Positions 21,998 through 29,969 of a stretch of DNA of 64,000 nt are shown here, piece after piece; position 1 is the stretch's first letter; each line of letters begins with the position of its first letter. Made by a program: the position numbers and the translations under genes. The notes under the pieces are model-generated. The model was not told the DNA's origin, searched no databases, and saw nothing but the letters and a program-made list of their open reading frames with translations. This DNA comes from an uncultured Acetatifactor sp. (GTDB lineage Bacteria > Bacillota > Clostridia > Lachnospirales > Lachnospiraceae), in the NCBI GenBank assembly GCA_910586485.1, contig CAJUIA010000004.1, forward strand, positions 97,032 to 161,031, in the 5' to 3' direction.

Positions 21998-23047
21998 ATG
22001 AAGAGATTTTTTGCGGTATGGGCCGTGGCAGTGCTGATGCTTTTCTGCTGCGGCTGCGCGGCCGGAGGGCCGCAGTCTTTCAAGGTACAGAATGTGGATA
22101 CGGTGATGGGAACGGTTCTGCAGCAAACCCTGTATATTTCGGACAGAGAAACCCCGGCGGACCAGGAGATCGCCTTGCTTTTACGGAAGCTGGAGGAAGA
22201 ACGGCTCTCTAGAAGACTGGAAACGTCGGAGGTCAGCAGACTGAATCAGGCGGCGGGAGAGGATTCCGGCAGCGCCGTATCGGACTTTCTGGAGGAAGTT
22301 TTGAAGGGCTGCCTGGAAATATGGCAAAAATCCGGAGGTGCTTTTGATATAACGCTGGGAGCAGTGGTGAGCCTGTGGGATATTGACGGATGGGCCTCAG
22401 GGGAAAATCAGGGGGTTTTTGCGCCCCCCAGGGATGAGCAGCTGCGGAAGGCGCTGGAAAGCTGCGGCTGTGGAAGGATGAAAATAGAGGGGGGCCGCCT
22501 GTATCTGCCGGAAGGGATGGAGCTGGATCTGGGAGCGGTGGGCAAGGGAATTGCGCTGGATCAGCTTTTGGTGTATCTTCGTGAGAAAAATGAAATAACG
22601 GGTGCTGTTATATCCTTGGGTGGGAGTATACTGACCTATGGACAGAAGCCTGACGGAGAAAGCTGGAGCGTGGGGATTGCGGACCCTGAGGATACTGCTT
22701 CCATCATCGGCACCCTGACCCTGGAGGGAGAGTGGTTTGTTTCCACATCGGGAGATTATGAGCGATACGCAGAGGCAGACGGCATAAGGTATCATCATAT
22801 CATTGACCCGGCTACAGGCTATCCTGCGGACAGCGGAGTCAGGGGAGTAACGATTTTGGCAAAGGAAGGATTTTTAAGTGATGCCCTTTCCACGGCATGC
22901 TTTATCCTGGGGGAGGAAAAGGGGATGGAGCTGGCGGCAGGCTGCGGCGTGGAGGTACTTTTTGTGGGGAAGGATGGCCGCATTACAATGAGCGAAGGAA
23001 TGAAGGCTTATTTTACAGCGGCGGCAGATCATTCCCGCGGAGAATGA
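21998..23047 (+). CDS. apbE: FAD:protein FMN transferase, lipoprotein
   Basis: 349 aa from ATG 21998 after GGACGGAGAAA. The N-terminal signal peptide ends with a lipobox near LMLFCCGC. ApbE proteins attach FMN covalently to Thr/Ser in extracytoplasmic electron-transfer proteins. Family marks include VDTVMGTVLQQTLY near the N-terminus, DITLGAVVSLWDIDG, LDLGAVGKGIALDQL, ISLGGSILTYG and HHIIDPATGYPADSGVRGVTIL with the Mg-binding region. No flavin acceptor gene is in the window. The divergent Gx/NusG-II pair suggests a small extracellular electron transfer or Rnf-related module. Confidence 0.93.
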   Translation: MKRFFAVWAVAVLMLFCCGCAAGGPQSFKVQNVDTVMGTVLQQTLYISDRETPADQEIALLLRKLEEERLSRRLETSEVSRLNQAAGEDSGSAVSDFLEEVLKGCLEIWQKSGGAFDITLGAVVSLWDIDGWASGENQGVFAPPRDEQLRKALESCGCGRMKIEGGRLYLPEGMELDLGAVGKGIALDQLLVYLREKNEITGAVISLGGSILTYGQKPDGESWSVGIADPEDTASIIGTLTLEGEWFVSTSGDYERYAEADGIRYHHIIDPATGYPADSGVRGVTILAKEGFLSDALSTACFILGEEKGMELAAGCGVEVLFVGKDGRITMSEGMKAYFTAAADHSRGE

Positions 23048-23074
23048 GTCAGACGGCCTTTCACGAAACCTTAC

Positions 23075-23102
23075 TTGCTTAAGCGGGAGGATATGGTATA
23101 AT
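23075..23102 (+). promoter_or_regulatory. promoter of the arsR gene
   Basis: TTGCTT 23075-23080 and an extended -10 TGG plus TATAAT 23097-23102 with a 16-base spacer. It shares the context GCGGGA-n-ATATGGTATAAT with leader copy B at 11903. Confidence 0.75.
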
Positions 23103-23104
23103 AT

Positions 23105-23282
23105 AAACATCACAGCAGAAAAACAAGCGGATGCGAAGCAGCCATTTGTTTTTCTGTGATGTTTAACGAGCAAGCAGCCTGCGACAGCAGGCACAAAGCG
23201 CCATGAGAACGAAGTTCGCAGGGCGTGTGCTTGCGAGTATCAAGTGGAGAACAGAAAAACAAAGCGGCAAAGCGGCCTGCCG
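23105..23282 (+). promoter_or_regulatory. structured 5' leader of the arsR gene
   Basis: The first element is a 19-bp stem, AAACATCACAG(CAG)AAAAACAA (23105-23126) with TTGTTTTTCTGTGATGTTT (23146-23164). It has a 3-base bulge and a loop containing GCGAAGCAGCC. Further hairpins are GCCTGC/GCAGGC (about 23177-23192), an arm AGCGCC to GGGCGT, and CGGCA/TGCCG (23265-23282). The leader of about 200 bases is far longer than needed for a 114-aa regulator, so RNA-level control is likely. Confidence 0.55.
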
Positions 23283-23307
23283 TATAAATTTAAAAGGATG
23301 TGAGCAG

Positions 23308-23652
23308 ATGGAGGAAGGTTTGTATATCAACGTGGACGAAGAGACCTTAAAGGCGATAGACGAGAAGATGCCGCCGGAGGAAGAGCTTCAGGATCTGGCA
23401 GAGTTCTTTAAGGTATTTGGAGATGCTACGCGGCTGAAAATATTGTATGTATTGCTTTCATCGGAAATGTGCGTGTATGATATTGCCGCCGTTTTGAATA
23501 TGTCCCAGTCTGCGATTTCCCACCAGCTCAGAGTGTTGAAGCAGATGGATTTGGTGAAAAACCGCAGAGAAGGAAAAACCATTCTATACTCTCTGGCTGA
23601 CGGACACATTGTGACGATCTTAAGCCAGGGACTGGATCATATTGAAGAATAA
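23308..23652 (+). CDS. ArsR/SmtB-family metal-sensing repressor
   Basis: 114 aa from ATG 23308. The winged helix has GDATRLKILYVLL, CVYDIAAVLNMSQSAISHQL (helix-turn-helix) and KNRREGKTILYSL. The alpha-5 metal site DxH(x10)HxxE is complete: Asp98, His100, His111, Glu114. This is the zinc/cobalt site of SmtB and CzrA. The alpha-3N cysteine pair of arsenic or cadmium sensors is absent, as only one Cys is present. It should leave DNA when it binds metal. No metal exporter is adjacent, so the target may be itself or a distant gene. Its stop is 3 bases from the convergent GT8 gene end. Confidence 0.9.
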   Translation: MEEGLYINVDEETLKAIDEKMPPEEELQDLAEFFKVFGDATRLKILYVLLSSEMCVYDIAAVLNMSQSAISHQLRVLKQMDLVKNRREGKTILYSLADGHIVTILSQGLDHIEE

Positions 23653-23655
23653 TAT

Positions 23656-24585
23656 TTATGACTTTTGCAGACGGTTGAGGTAATTGTCTTCTCTTGCCGT
23701 CTCGTCTTTTGCCGTCTGAAGAAGACGTTCACAGGAGGCGGCATCTTCCTGCCGCTGCTCATCGGTGTAGGATGCAAGCTCTCTGCGTATATCTTCCACA
23801 ACCCCGGTTTTGTCCGCATAATGCCAGAAATACTCCTGCAGTCTGCAGTCACTGTAATGCCAGGGCTTGGAAACCATGATATAATGAATGATTTTGATCT
23901 CATCCTCGGCGCAGGGGAGAATACCAAAAACCTCGGTGTTCCAGCCGGGGTGAAGCCAAAGCACTCTGTCTTTGCAAAGCACGTTCAGATAATCCTCGTC
24001 CTGGGTGACGACGAAGTTATAAACGCCCAGCAGCTCCACAAATTTCGCCAGCAGGTGGTTCTCACGAAAGGCTTTGCAGTTTAAGACGATCAGGCCTGCA
24101 TTGAAATAGGCGTTTCGGCTGATGCCCAGCACCTTTTCCACATAAGTTCCGTAAACGTTTTCCTGTACCATGGCCTGTTCATGCGCAGCAGCCACATAAT
24201 TATCTTTCAGGTCATGGTCATACAATTCTGCCATATTTCCCAGGACGATGGTATCGCTGTCAATATAGACTGCCTTTTCATATTCGGGAAACATTTCCGA
24301 AATGAACAGGCGGTAATAGGTGGTTTTTGTGTAGTAATCCCGTATGGGCAGCCGGTCCTGGATGGATTCCAGAAAGGCGGTAACATCCGGAAAGCACACG
24401 GAAAAATGCTCATCCTGCATTTTCAGCAGCTCGTCCCTGTGAGCTTCGGAAATGCCTGTATTCAGGATGTGGATACGATACCTGCGGCTGCGGTCTGCAT
24501 TCTCGATCAGAGAACGGATGGAAACAATGGCAAACTTGGCGAAAATATCATCGCAGGCATAAAAAACAGGAATGATGTCGTTCAT
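23656..24585 (-). CDS. glycosyltransferase family 8 (LgtC/general stress A-like)
   Basis: 309 aa, cytosolic or membrane-associated. GT8 retaining transferases use UDP-sugars. Marks are PVFYACDDIFAKFAIVSIRS at the N-terminus, the metal-binding DSD at 109-111 in AVYIDSDTIVLG, YFNAGLIVLNCKAF, TQDEDYLNVL and HYIMVSKPWHY with a ligand His. The donor and acceptor are unknown. It could decorate cell-wall polymers or glycolipids. A monocistronic or two-gene unit with the DUF5050 gene upstream (81-base gap). Confidence 0.9.
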   Translation of the reverse strand: MNDIIPVFYACDDIFAKFAIVSIRSLIENADRSRRYRIHILNTGISEAHRDELLKMQDEHFSVCFPDVTAFLESIQDRLPIRDYYTKTTYYRLFISEMFPEYEKAVYIDSDTIVLGNMAELYDHDLKDNYVAAAHEQAMVQENVYGTYVEKVLGISRNAYFNAGLIVLNCKAFRENHLLAKFVELLGVYNFVVTQDEDYLNVLCKDRVLWLHPGWNTEVFGILPCAEDEIKIIHYIMVSKPWHYSDCRLQEYFWHYADKTGVVEDIRRELASYTDEQRQEDAASCERLLQTAKDETAREDNYLNRLQKS

Positions 24586-24666
24586 ATTCGTTTCTCTCTT
24601 TCATCTGGTAAGTATATCAGCCCACAATGGGCGGGTGTTTTGTAAACAGTCTCTCACTGGGGAATT

Positions 24667-25674
24667 TTATTTTGCGGCAGGGGAAAATACGCTGTAAGCA
24701 GTGCCGCCTAAAGGTATATGGTAGGTTGTAAGCTCGTCTCCGAAGGCCTGGAAGTAAACATAGCGGGAGGTCATATTGATGCGGGTATAATTCCCCTCCG
24801 CCACAACGCGGTTGTCCGAGCCGTCAGTACGCATACATTTCAGCTGGGGGCTGACGCTGTCGTTTTTCTGGTAATATATGTAGCCGTTTCCCACGTTAAA
24901 GCAGTCTACTCGATCATTGGTCAGCACCTGAACTTCATTTTGCGTCAGGGAGTAGCGGCAAAGCCGGTAATTTTCCGCCACGTCCATATAATAGATATAA
25001 TCTCCGTCCAGACAGGGATACCACAGATTCCCGCGCCACAGCTCCGTGGTCACGTCATTGGCCGTGTTCAGGGCATAAAGATAATGATCCTCCTGTGTGC
25101 CGTTGTAATAGATGACGCCGTTTCCGGCGCAGGCAGGATTGATATTGTAATTTGCCAGATCCACCTGTTCGGATTCGTCAATCTTAAGCTTGTAGAAGGA
25201 AGTGGAAGAAGCTTTGGATGTCAGCAGGTACAGATAATTATTTACCAGCTGCCCGGTGACTACCACGTCTCTGGTCAGGGTGGTGACATTGCTGCCGTTT
25301 AGTTTGCTCCGGCAGAAGGATCGCATTCCTTCGATCTGTCCGGGGCCGGATTGAGGGGCGGCGTTAAACTGGTAAAAATACAGGTATTTTCCTCCGGCCA
25401 GGATATTTCTTACCTGCATCTGGTTTAACTGCACTACATCCGTTTCGTCCGGGGTCATGGAATAGAGGCAGCCGTGATCCGCCGTGTTGGAAAAATAGAC
25501 CCGGCCGTCGTATTCGCAGAAAAGCCCTTCATTGTTTAAATTTCCGGCGCTGTTGCCGACGGTGCCGTCCGGATTCATGGATATGCGGTTGGCAAACATG
25601 CTGGCGATACCTAAGCCTGCCAGCAGCAGTACACAGATAACGGTCGCCAGTACGATCTTGACGGTTTTGTTCAT
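24667..25674 (-). CDS. membrane-anchored DUF5050-type beta-propeller protein
   Basis: 335 aa. An N-terminal membrane helix (about 6-27) anchors an extracytoplasmic domain made of repeated short strands ending in aromatic pairs: YDGRVYFSN, GKYLYFYQ, GNGVIYYNG, DGDYIYYMD, GNGYIYYQK and SRYVYFQA. This is the spaced Y-Y/Y-F pattern of DUF5050 and related propellers. Such proteins probably bind surface polymers or peptides. No enzyme motif is visible. ATG 25674 has AAAGGAGAG upstream. Confidence 0.8.
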   Translation of the reverse strand: MNKTVKIVLATVICVLLLAGLGIASMFANRISMNPDGTVGNSAGNLNNEGLFCEYDGRVYFSNTADHGCLYSMTPDETDVVQLNQMQVRNILAGGKYLYFYQFNAAPQSGPGQIEGMRSFCRSKLNGSNVTTLTRDVVVTGQLVNNYLYLLTSKASSTSFYKLKIDESEQVDLANYNINPACAGNGVIYYNGTQEDHYLYALNTANDVTTELWRGNLWYPCLDGDYIYYMDVAENYRLCRYSLTQNEVQVLTNDRVDCFNVGNGYIYYQKNDSVSPQLKCMRTDGSDNRVVAEGNYTRINMTSRYVYFQAFGDELTTYHIPLGGTAYSVFSPAAK

Positions 25675-25798
25675 GTAGATTTCTCTCCTTTGCTTTGCAT
25701 GAAATCGTCCCTAATTATACACTGCTTTTGTCTTGCTATCAAGATTGTTTTGGTATAAGATAAAATAAGTGAAAAATTCAGCACAAAGGAGCGGGCCT

Positions 25799-26923
25799 AT
25801 GGATTTAGGAGAGTTAAGGCAGCAGATTGACGAGATTGACTCCGGGATCGTGGAGCTTTATGAGCGGCGGATGGAGGTTTGCCGTCAGGTAGCGGAATAT
25901 AAGATCAGCACGGGGAAAAAAGTATTTGACAGGCAGCGGGAAGCGGAAAAGCTCGTCAAGGTTAAGGCGCTTGCACATAACGAGTTCAACAGCCGCGGTA
26001 TCGAAGAGCTGTTTGAACAGATTATGTCCATGAGCAGGAAGCTGCAGTACGGCCTGCTGGCAGAGAGCGGGAAGCTGGGGAAGCCTTCGTTTATCGCGGT
26101 GGACCGGCTGGAGACTGTGAAGGCAAGAGTGGTGTTTCAGGGAGCGGAGGGCTCTTATTCTCAGGCGGCCATGACGCGCTATTTCGGGGAAGAAATTCAG
26201 AGCTTCCATGTGGACAGCTTTCGGGACGCCATGAGCGCCATCGACGACGGCAGTGCGGACTTTGCAGTGCTGCCCATTGAAAATTCAACGGCTGGCGTTG
26301 TCAGCGAGATTTATGATCTCCTGCAGGAATATGAAAATTATATTGTAGGCGAGCAGGTTATTCAGGTAGAACACTGCCTGCTGGGGCTGCCCGGTGTGGA
26401 CCCTGCCCGCATCAGGACGGTTTATTCTCATCCCCAGTCCCTGATGCAGAGCGCACGGTTTCTTGGTAATCATGACTGGAAGCAGGTCAGTATGCAGAAT
26501 AATGCCTTTGCGGCCAGAAAGGTGGCTGAGGATCAGGATCCCGCCCAGGCGGCGATCGCCGGTGAGCAGGCCGCAAACGTCTATGGCCTGCAGATTCTGC
26601 AAAGGGGCATCAATGACTGCGGCAGCAATTCTACCCGCTTTATCATTGTTACCAATCAGAAGATTTTCAGGAAGGACGCTAATAAGATCAGTATCTGCTT
26701 TGAATTGCCTCATGAAAGCGGCTCTTTGTATCATATGCTGTCACATTTTATTTATAATGATCTGAATATGACGAAGATTGAAAGCCGTCCCATCGAAGAG
26801 CGGGATTGGGAGTACCGCTTCTTTATTGATTTTGAGGGCAACCTGGCGGACAGCGCAGTGAAAAACGCGCTGAGGGGCTTAAGAGACGAGGCACGGAATA
26901 TGAAGGTGCTGGGAAACTATTGA
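25799..26923 (+). CDS. pheA: bifunctional chorismate mutase / prephenate dehydratase
   Basis: 374 aa from ATG 25799 after AAAGGAG. The AroQ chorismate mutase domain (about 1-90) has LRQQIDEIDSGIVELYERRM and KVFDRQREAEKL. The prephenate dehydratase domain (about 110-290) has VVFQGAEGSYSQAAM, LPIENSTAGVVSEIYDLL and NDCGSNSTRFIIV with the catalytic Thr. A C-terminal ACT domain (about 300-374) has ELPHESGSLYHMLSHF and the Phe-binding ESRPIEERDWEYRFFIDFEG. It makes phenylpyruvate and should be feedback-inhibited by phenylalanine. It is a single gene with no visible attenuator. Confidence 0.96.
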   Translation: MDLGELRQQIDEIDSGIVELYERRMEVCRQVAEYKISTGKKVFDRQREAEKLVKVKALAHNEFNSRGIEELFEQIMSMSRKLQYGLLAESGKLGKPSFIAVDRLETVKARVVFQGAEGSYSQAAMTRYFGEEIQSFHVDSFRDAMSAIDDGSADFAVLPIENSTAGVVSEIYDLLQEYENYIVGEQVIQVEHCLLGLPGVDPARIRTVYSHPQSLMQSARFLGNHDWKQVSMQNNAFAARKVAEDQDPAQAAIAGEQAANVYGLQILQRGINDCGSNSTRFIIVTNQKIFRKDANKISICFELPHESGSLYHMLSHFIYNDLNMTKIESRPIEERDWEYRFFIDFEGNLADSAVKNALRGLRDEARNMKVLGNY

Positions 26924-27041
26924 CGGGGCGCACTTGAGTACAGTGGCATGATTTCGTTACGGGATGTTGTTTTGGGGCTGCACGTATAAAAACGAATGTT
27001 ATTTATGACTGAAACATCTTGGCAGGAAGGAATGAAGGATT

Positions 27042-28349
27042 ATGCGGGAACAAGAATTGATTGTTTACAGGAATTTTGAAGACGGGGACTTATTTTTTGA
27101 TATGGCCTGGCTGATGGCGCATTATTCGGAGTCTAAGCCGGAGCGGGAGCCGGCGGCGCTTTTTTATGACTGCATCCACAGGCTGATTGAGCTGGCAGGA
27201 AATTATGGCTTTCACGGGAATCTTTGGCATTGTTACCTGGCAAACCTGCTGGTAAACAATGAGAACAGCTATAGCTGCGGCTGTGAGATCAGGGGTCAGA
27301 TTGAAGGAACCGTCAATGAGGCGGCTCTGCATGATATTGCCATATTTAAAGAGTTTTACGATTATGATTTCAGAAAGATGTGTGAAACGCTTCAGGCGCC
27401 GGAATACGCCCTTACCGAGCATTACAAGGTAAACAGCCGGGAGAGTAAGGTCTATAATGCCAGGATCTGCGCCCGCATCTGTGAACTGGCGGAAAAGTTC
27501 TGCGGGGATCAGACGGCGGAGGAAATGAAAGCCACATTGACGGAGTTTTACAGGGAATACGGTGTGGGGAAATTTGGCCTGCATAAGTGTTTCCGGGTAG
27601 CTCATGACGAGACCGGCGTACATGTGGAGCCAATCCCCAATATTGCTCATGTGGCGCTGGAGGATCTGGTGGGATACGAGATTCCAAAAAAGAAGCTGAC
27701 GGATAACACGGATGCGTTTGTGGCGGGGCGAAAGGCTAACAACTGTCTGTTGTTTGGGGACGCCGGCACGGGGAAGTCCTCTTGTATCAAGGCCATTGCC
27801 AACGAATATTATGAGAAGGGGCTGCGAATTATAGAGATATACAAGCATCAGTTTCAGGACCTGAATGCGGTGATCGGGCAGATCAAAAAGCGTAATTATA
27901 AATTTATCATTTATATGGATGATTTAAGCTTTGAGGACTTCGAGACGGAGTACAAGTATTTAAAAGCCGTCATTGAAGGAGGTTTGGAGAAAAAGCCGGA
28001 AAATGTTCTGATTTATGCCACATCCAACAGGCGGCACCTGATTCGGGAAAATTACGGTGACAGGGAAGAGATCCGTCAGGACATGCACACCGGAGATACT
28101 GTCCAGGAGAAGCTTTCGCTGGTATATCGTTTCGGCGTAACCATCTATTTTGGAGCGCCGGATAAGAAGCAGTTCCAGGGAATTGTAAAAGCTCTGGCGG
28201 AGCGGGACGGTATTAAGCTCTCCGAGGAAGAACTGCTTAGCGAGGCCAATAAGTGGGAGTTGTCCCACGGCGGCCTGTCAGGGCGCACCGCCAGACAGTT
28301 TGTGGATTACATCAGCTCGGTTACAATAGAAAAATCAAAAAGGCATTAG
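27042..28349 (+). CDS. DUF815-family AAA ATPase
   Basis: 435 aa. The N-terminal 180 residues are family-specific and helical. The ATPase core has Walker A LLFGDAGTGKSSCIKA (about 236-251), Walker B KFIIYMDDLSFE (about 285-296), sensor-like IYATSNRRHLI and the C-terminal LSHGGLSGRTARQFVDY with a likely sensor 2 Arg. DUF815 proteins are related to DnaA/DnaC-like AAA proteins, and their role is not settled. The gene lies 69 bases upstream of ppx in the same direction and may be co-transcribed with the polyphosphate genes. Confidence 0.85.
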   Translation: MREQELIVYRNFEDGDLFFDMAWLMAHYSESKPEREPAALFYDCIHRLIELAGNYGFHGNLWHCYLANLLVNNENSYSCGCEIRGQIEGTVNEAALHDIAIFKEFYDYDFRKMCETLQAPEYALTEHYKVNSRESKVYNARICARICELAEKFCGDQTAEEMKATLTEFYREYGVGKFGLHKCFRVAHDETGVHVEPIPNIAHVALEDLVGYEIPKKKLTDNTDAFVAGRKANNCLLFGDAGTGKSSCIKAIANEYYEKGLRIIEIYKHQFQDLNAVIGQIKKRNYKFIIYMDDLSFEDFETEYKYLKAVIEGGLEKKPENVLIYATSNRRHLIRENYGDREEIRQDMHTGDTVQEKLSLVYRFGVTIYFGAPDKKQFQGIVKALAERDGIKLSEEELLSEANKWELSHGGLSGRTARQFVDYISSVTIEKSKRH

Positions 28350-28417
28350 CGAAACGATCATTCCGTAATCGGACTTTAGATAATCCGTACATAAAACGAT
28401 TCAAAAGGAGGCGGGTG

Positions 28418-29962
28418 ATGAGTATCAGAACCTTTGCGGCCATTGTGGCAGGCAGCTTTGAGCTGACCATGAAGATATTTGAGTTTTCTGGGAAAAACAA
28501 CATGCGGGAGATTGATCATGTCAGCAGGCGGCTGGCCTTAGGCAGCGATACCTATGCCCATGGCAGGATCTGCAGTGAAAAGCTGGACGAGGTCTGCCGT
28601 ACCTTAAAGGAATTTGCCGGGATCATGAAGGCTTATAAAGTGGAAGCCTATAAAGCATACGGCACCAGCGCCATCAGGGAGGCGGAAAATTCCATTATTC
28701 TGCAGGATCAGATTGCACAGCGGACCGGTATTCAGATGGAAATACTCAGTAATTCCGAACAGCGATTTCTGGACTATAAATCCGTGGCTTCCAAGGGAGA
28801 GAGCTTCCGCAGAATCATAGAGGAAAAAACGGCGATTTTAGACATCGGGGGTGGAAGCATTCAAATATCCCTGTTTGACAATGATACGCTGGTATCCACT
28901 CAGAATCTGCGCTTGGGAGTTTTAAGGATTCAGGAGTACATGACCCGTTTTGAGGTAAAGCCTTCACGTCGGGAGTTTTTTATTGACGAGATGGCCATGG
29001 CCCAGCTTACGGGATATAAAAAGCTGTATCTGAAGGATAAGGAGATACAAAACCTGATTGTGATCGACGATTATCTTTCCCCCCTGGCGGTGAAGCTTTC
29101 CGGCGGAAATTCCAATAAGGCCGTGATGGACAGTGCGGGCTTTGATAAAATGATGGACAGACTGCGGACGGGAAATCCCGCCCAGGCGGCGAAGGCATTA
29201 GGACTTCCGGAGGAAAAGCTGCCTCTGGTGTTTATAAGTGCCGTGCTTACCGGCCGCATTGCGGAGCTTATGGGAGCGGAGAGAATCTGGGCTCCCGGAG
29301 TGACACTCTGCGACGGCATCGCTTATGAATATGCAGAAAAAATAAAAATGTTCCGAGGCGAGCATGATTTTGAAAAGGATATTATTGCCTGCGCCGTCAA
29401 TATCAGCAAGCGCTACATGGGCAGCAGGAAGCGCTCTGAGACGCTGGATAACATTGCCGTTACCATCTTTGACAGCATGAAAAAGGCCCATGGACTGGGA
29501 AAGCGGGATCTTTTATATTTGCGGCTGGCGGCGATCCTGCATGACTGCGGCAGGTATATCAGCATGGTAAATATCGGCGAGACTTCTTATGACATTATCA
29601 TGGCAACGGAGATCATCGGCCTTTCTCATGCGGAGCGGGAAATGGTGGCCAATATTGTGCGCTTTAACCATGGCAGCTTTATTTATTACGGCCGGGAGGG
29701 GCTGGACCGGGAGACATACCTTAAGATTGCAAAGCTGACGGCAATTTTAAGACTGTCCAGCGGTCTGGACAGAAGCCACAAGCAGAAGCTGAAGGGAATG
29801 AAGGCAGTGTTGAAGGATAATCAGTTGTTCCTCACGGCAGATACGGCCGAGGATATTACGCTGGAAAAGGGATTTTTCAGGGAGCGGATGGAATTTTTCC
29901 GGGAGGTTTTCAGCGTAGAGCCGATCTTAAAACAAAAAAAGGCATTGCAGGTGCAGAAATGA
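28418..29962 (+). CDS. ppx: Ppx/GppA phosphatase with C-terminal HD domain
   Basis: 514 aa from ATG 28418 after AAAAGGAGG. The actin-like domain (about 1-300) has FAAIVAGSFELTMKIFE in place of the usual AxDxGSNS start (Asp replaced by Ala-Gly), YGTSAIREAEN, TAILDIGGGSIQISLF and GVLRIQEY. The HD domain (about 320-500) has RLAAILHDCGRYI. It hydrolyses polyphosphate or pppGpp. It is encoded directly before the polyphosphate kinase (7-base gap), which favours exopolyphosphatase. The altered first phosphate-loop residue is worth checking. Confidence 0.9.
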   Translation: MSIRTFAAIVAGSFELTMKIFEFSGKNNMREIDHVSRRLALGSDTYAHGRICSEKLDEVCRTLKEFAGIMKAYKVEAYKAYGTSAIREAENSIILQDQIAQRTGIQMEILSNSEQRFLDYKSVASKGESFRRIIEEKTAILDIGGGSIQISLFDNDTLVSTQNLRLGVLRIQEYMTRFEVKPSRREFFIDEMAMAQLTGYKKLYLKDKEIQNLIVIDDYLSPLAVKLSGGNSNKAVMDSAGFDKMMDRLRTGNPAQAAKALGLPEEKLPLVFISAVLTGRIAELMGAERIWAPGVTLCDGIAYEYAEKIKMFRGEHDFEKDIIACAVNISKRYMGSRKRSETLDNIAVTIFDSMKKAHGLGKRDLLYLRLAAILHDCGRYISMVNIGETSYDIIMATEIIGLSHAEREMVANIVRFNHGSFIYYGREGLDRETYLKIAKLTAILRLSSGLDRSHKQKLKGMKAVLKDNQLFLTADTAEDITLEKGFFRERMEFFREVFSVEPILKQKKALQVQK

Positions 29963-29969
29963 GGGCGAT

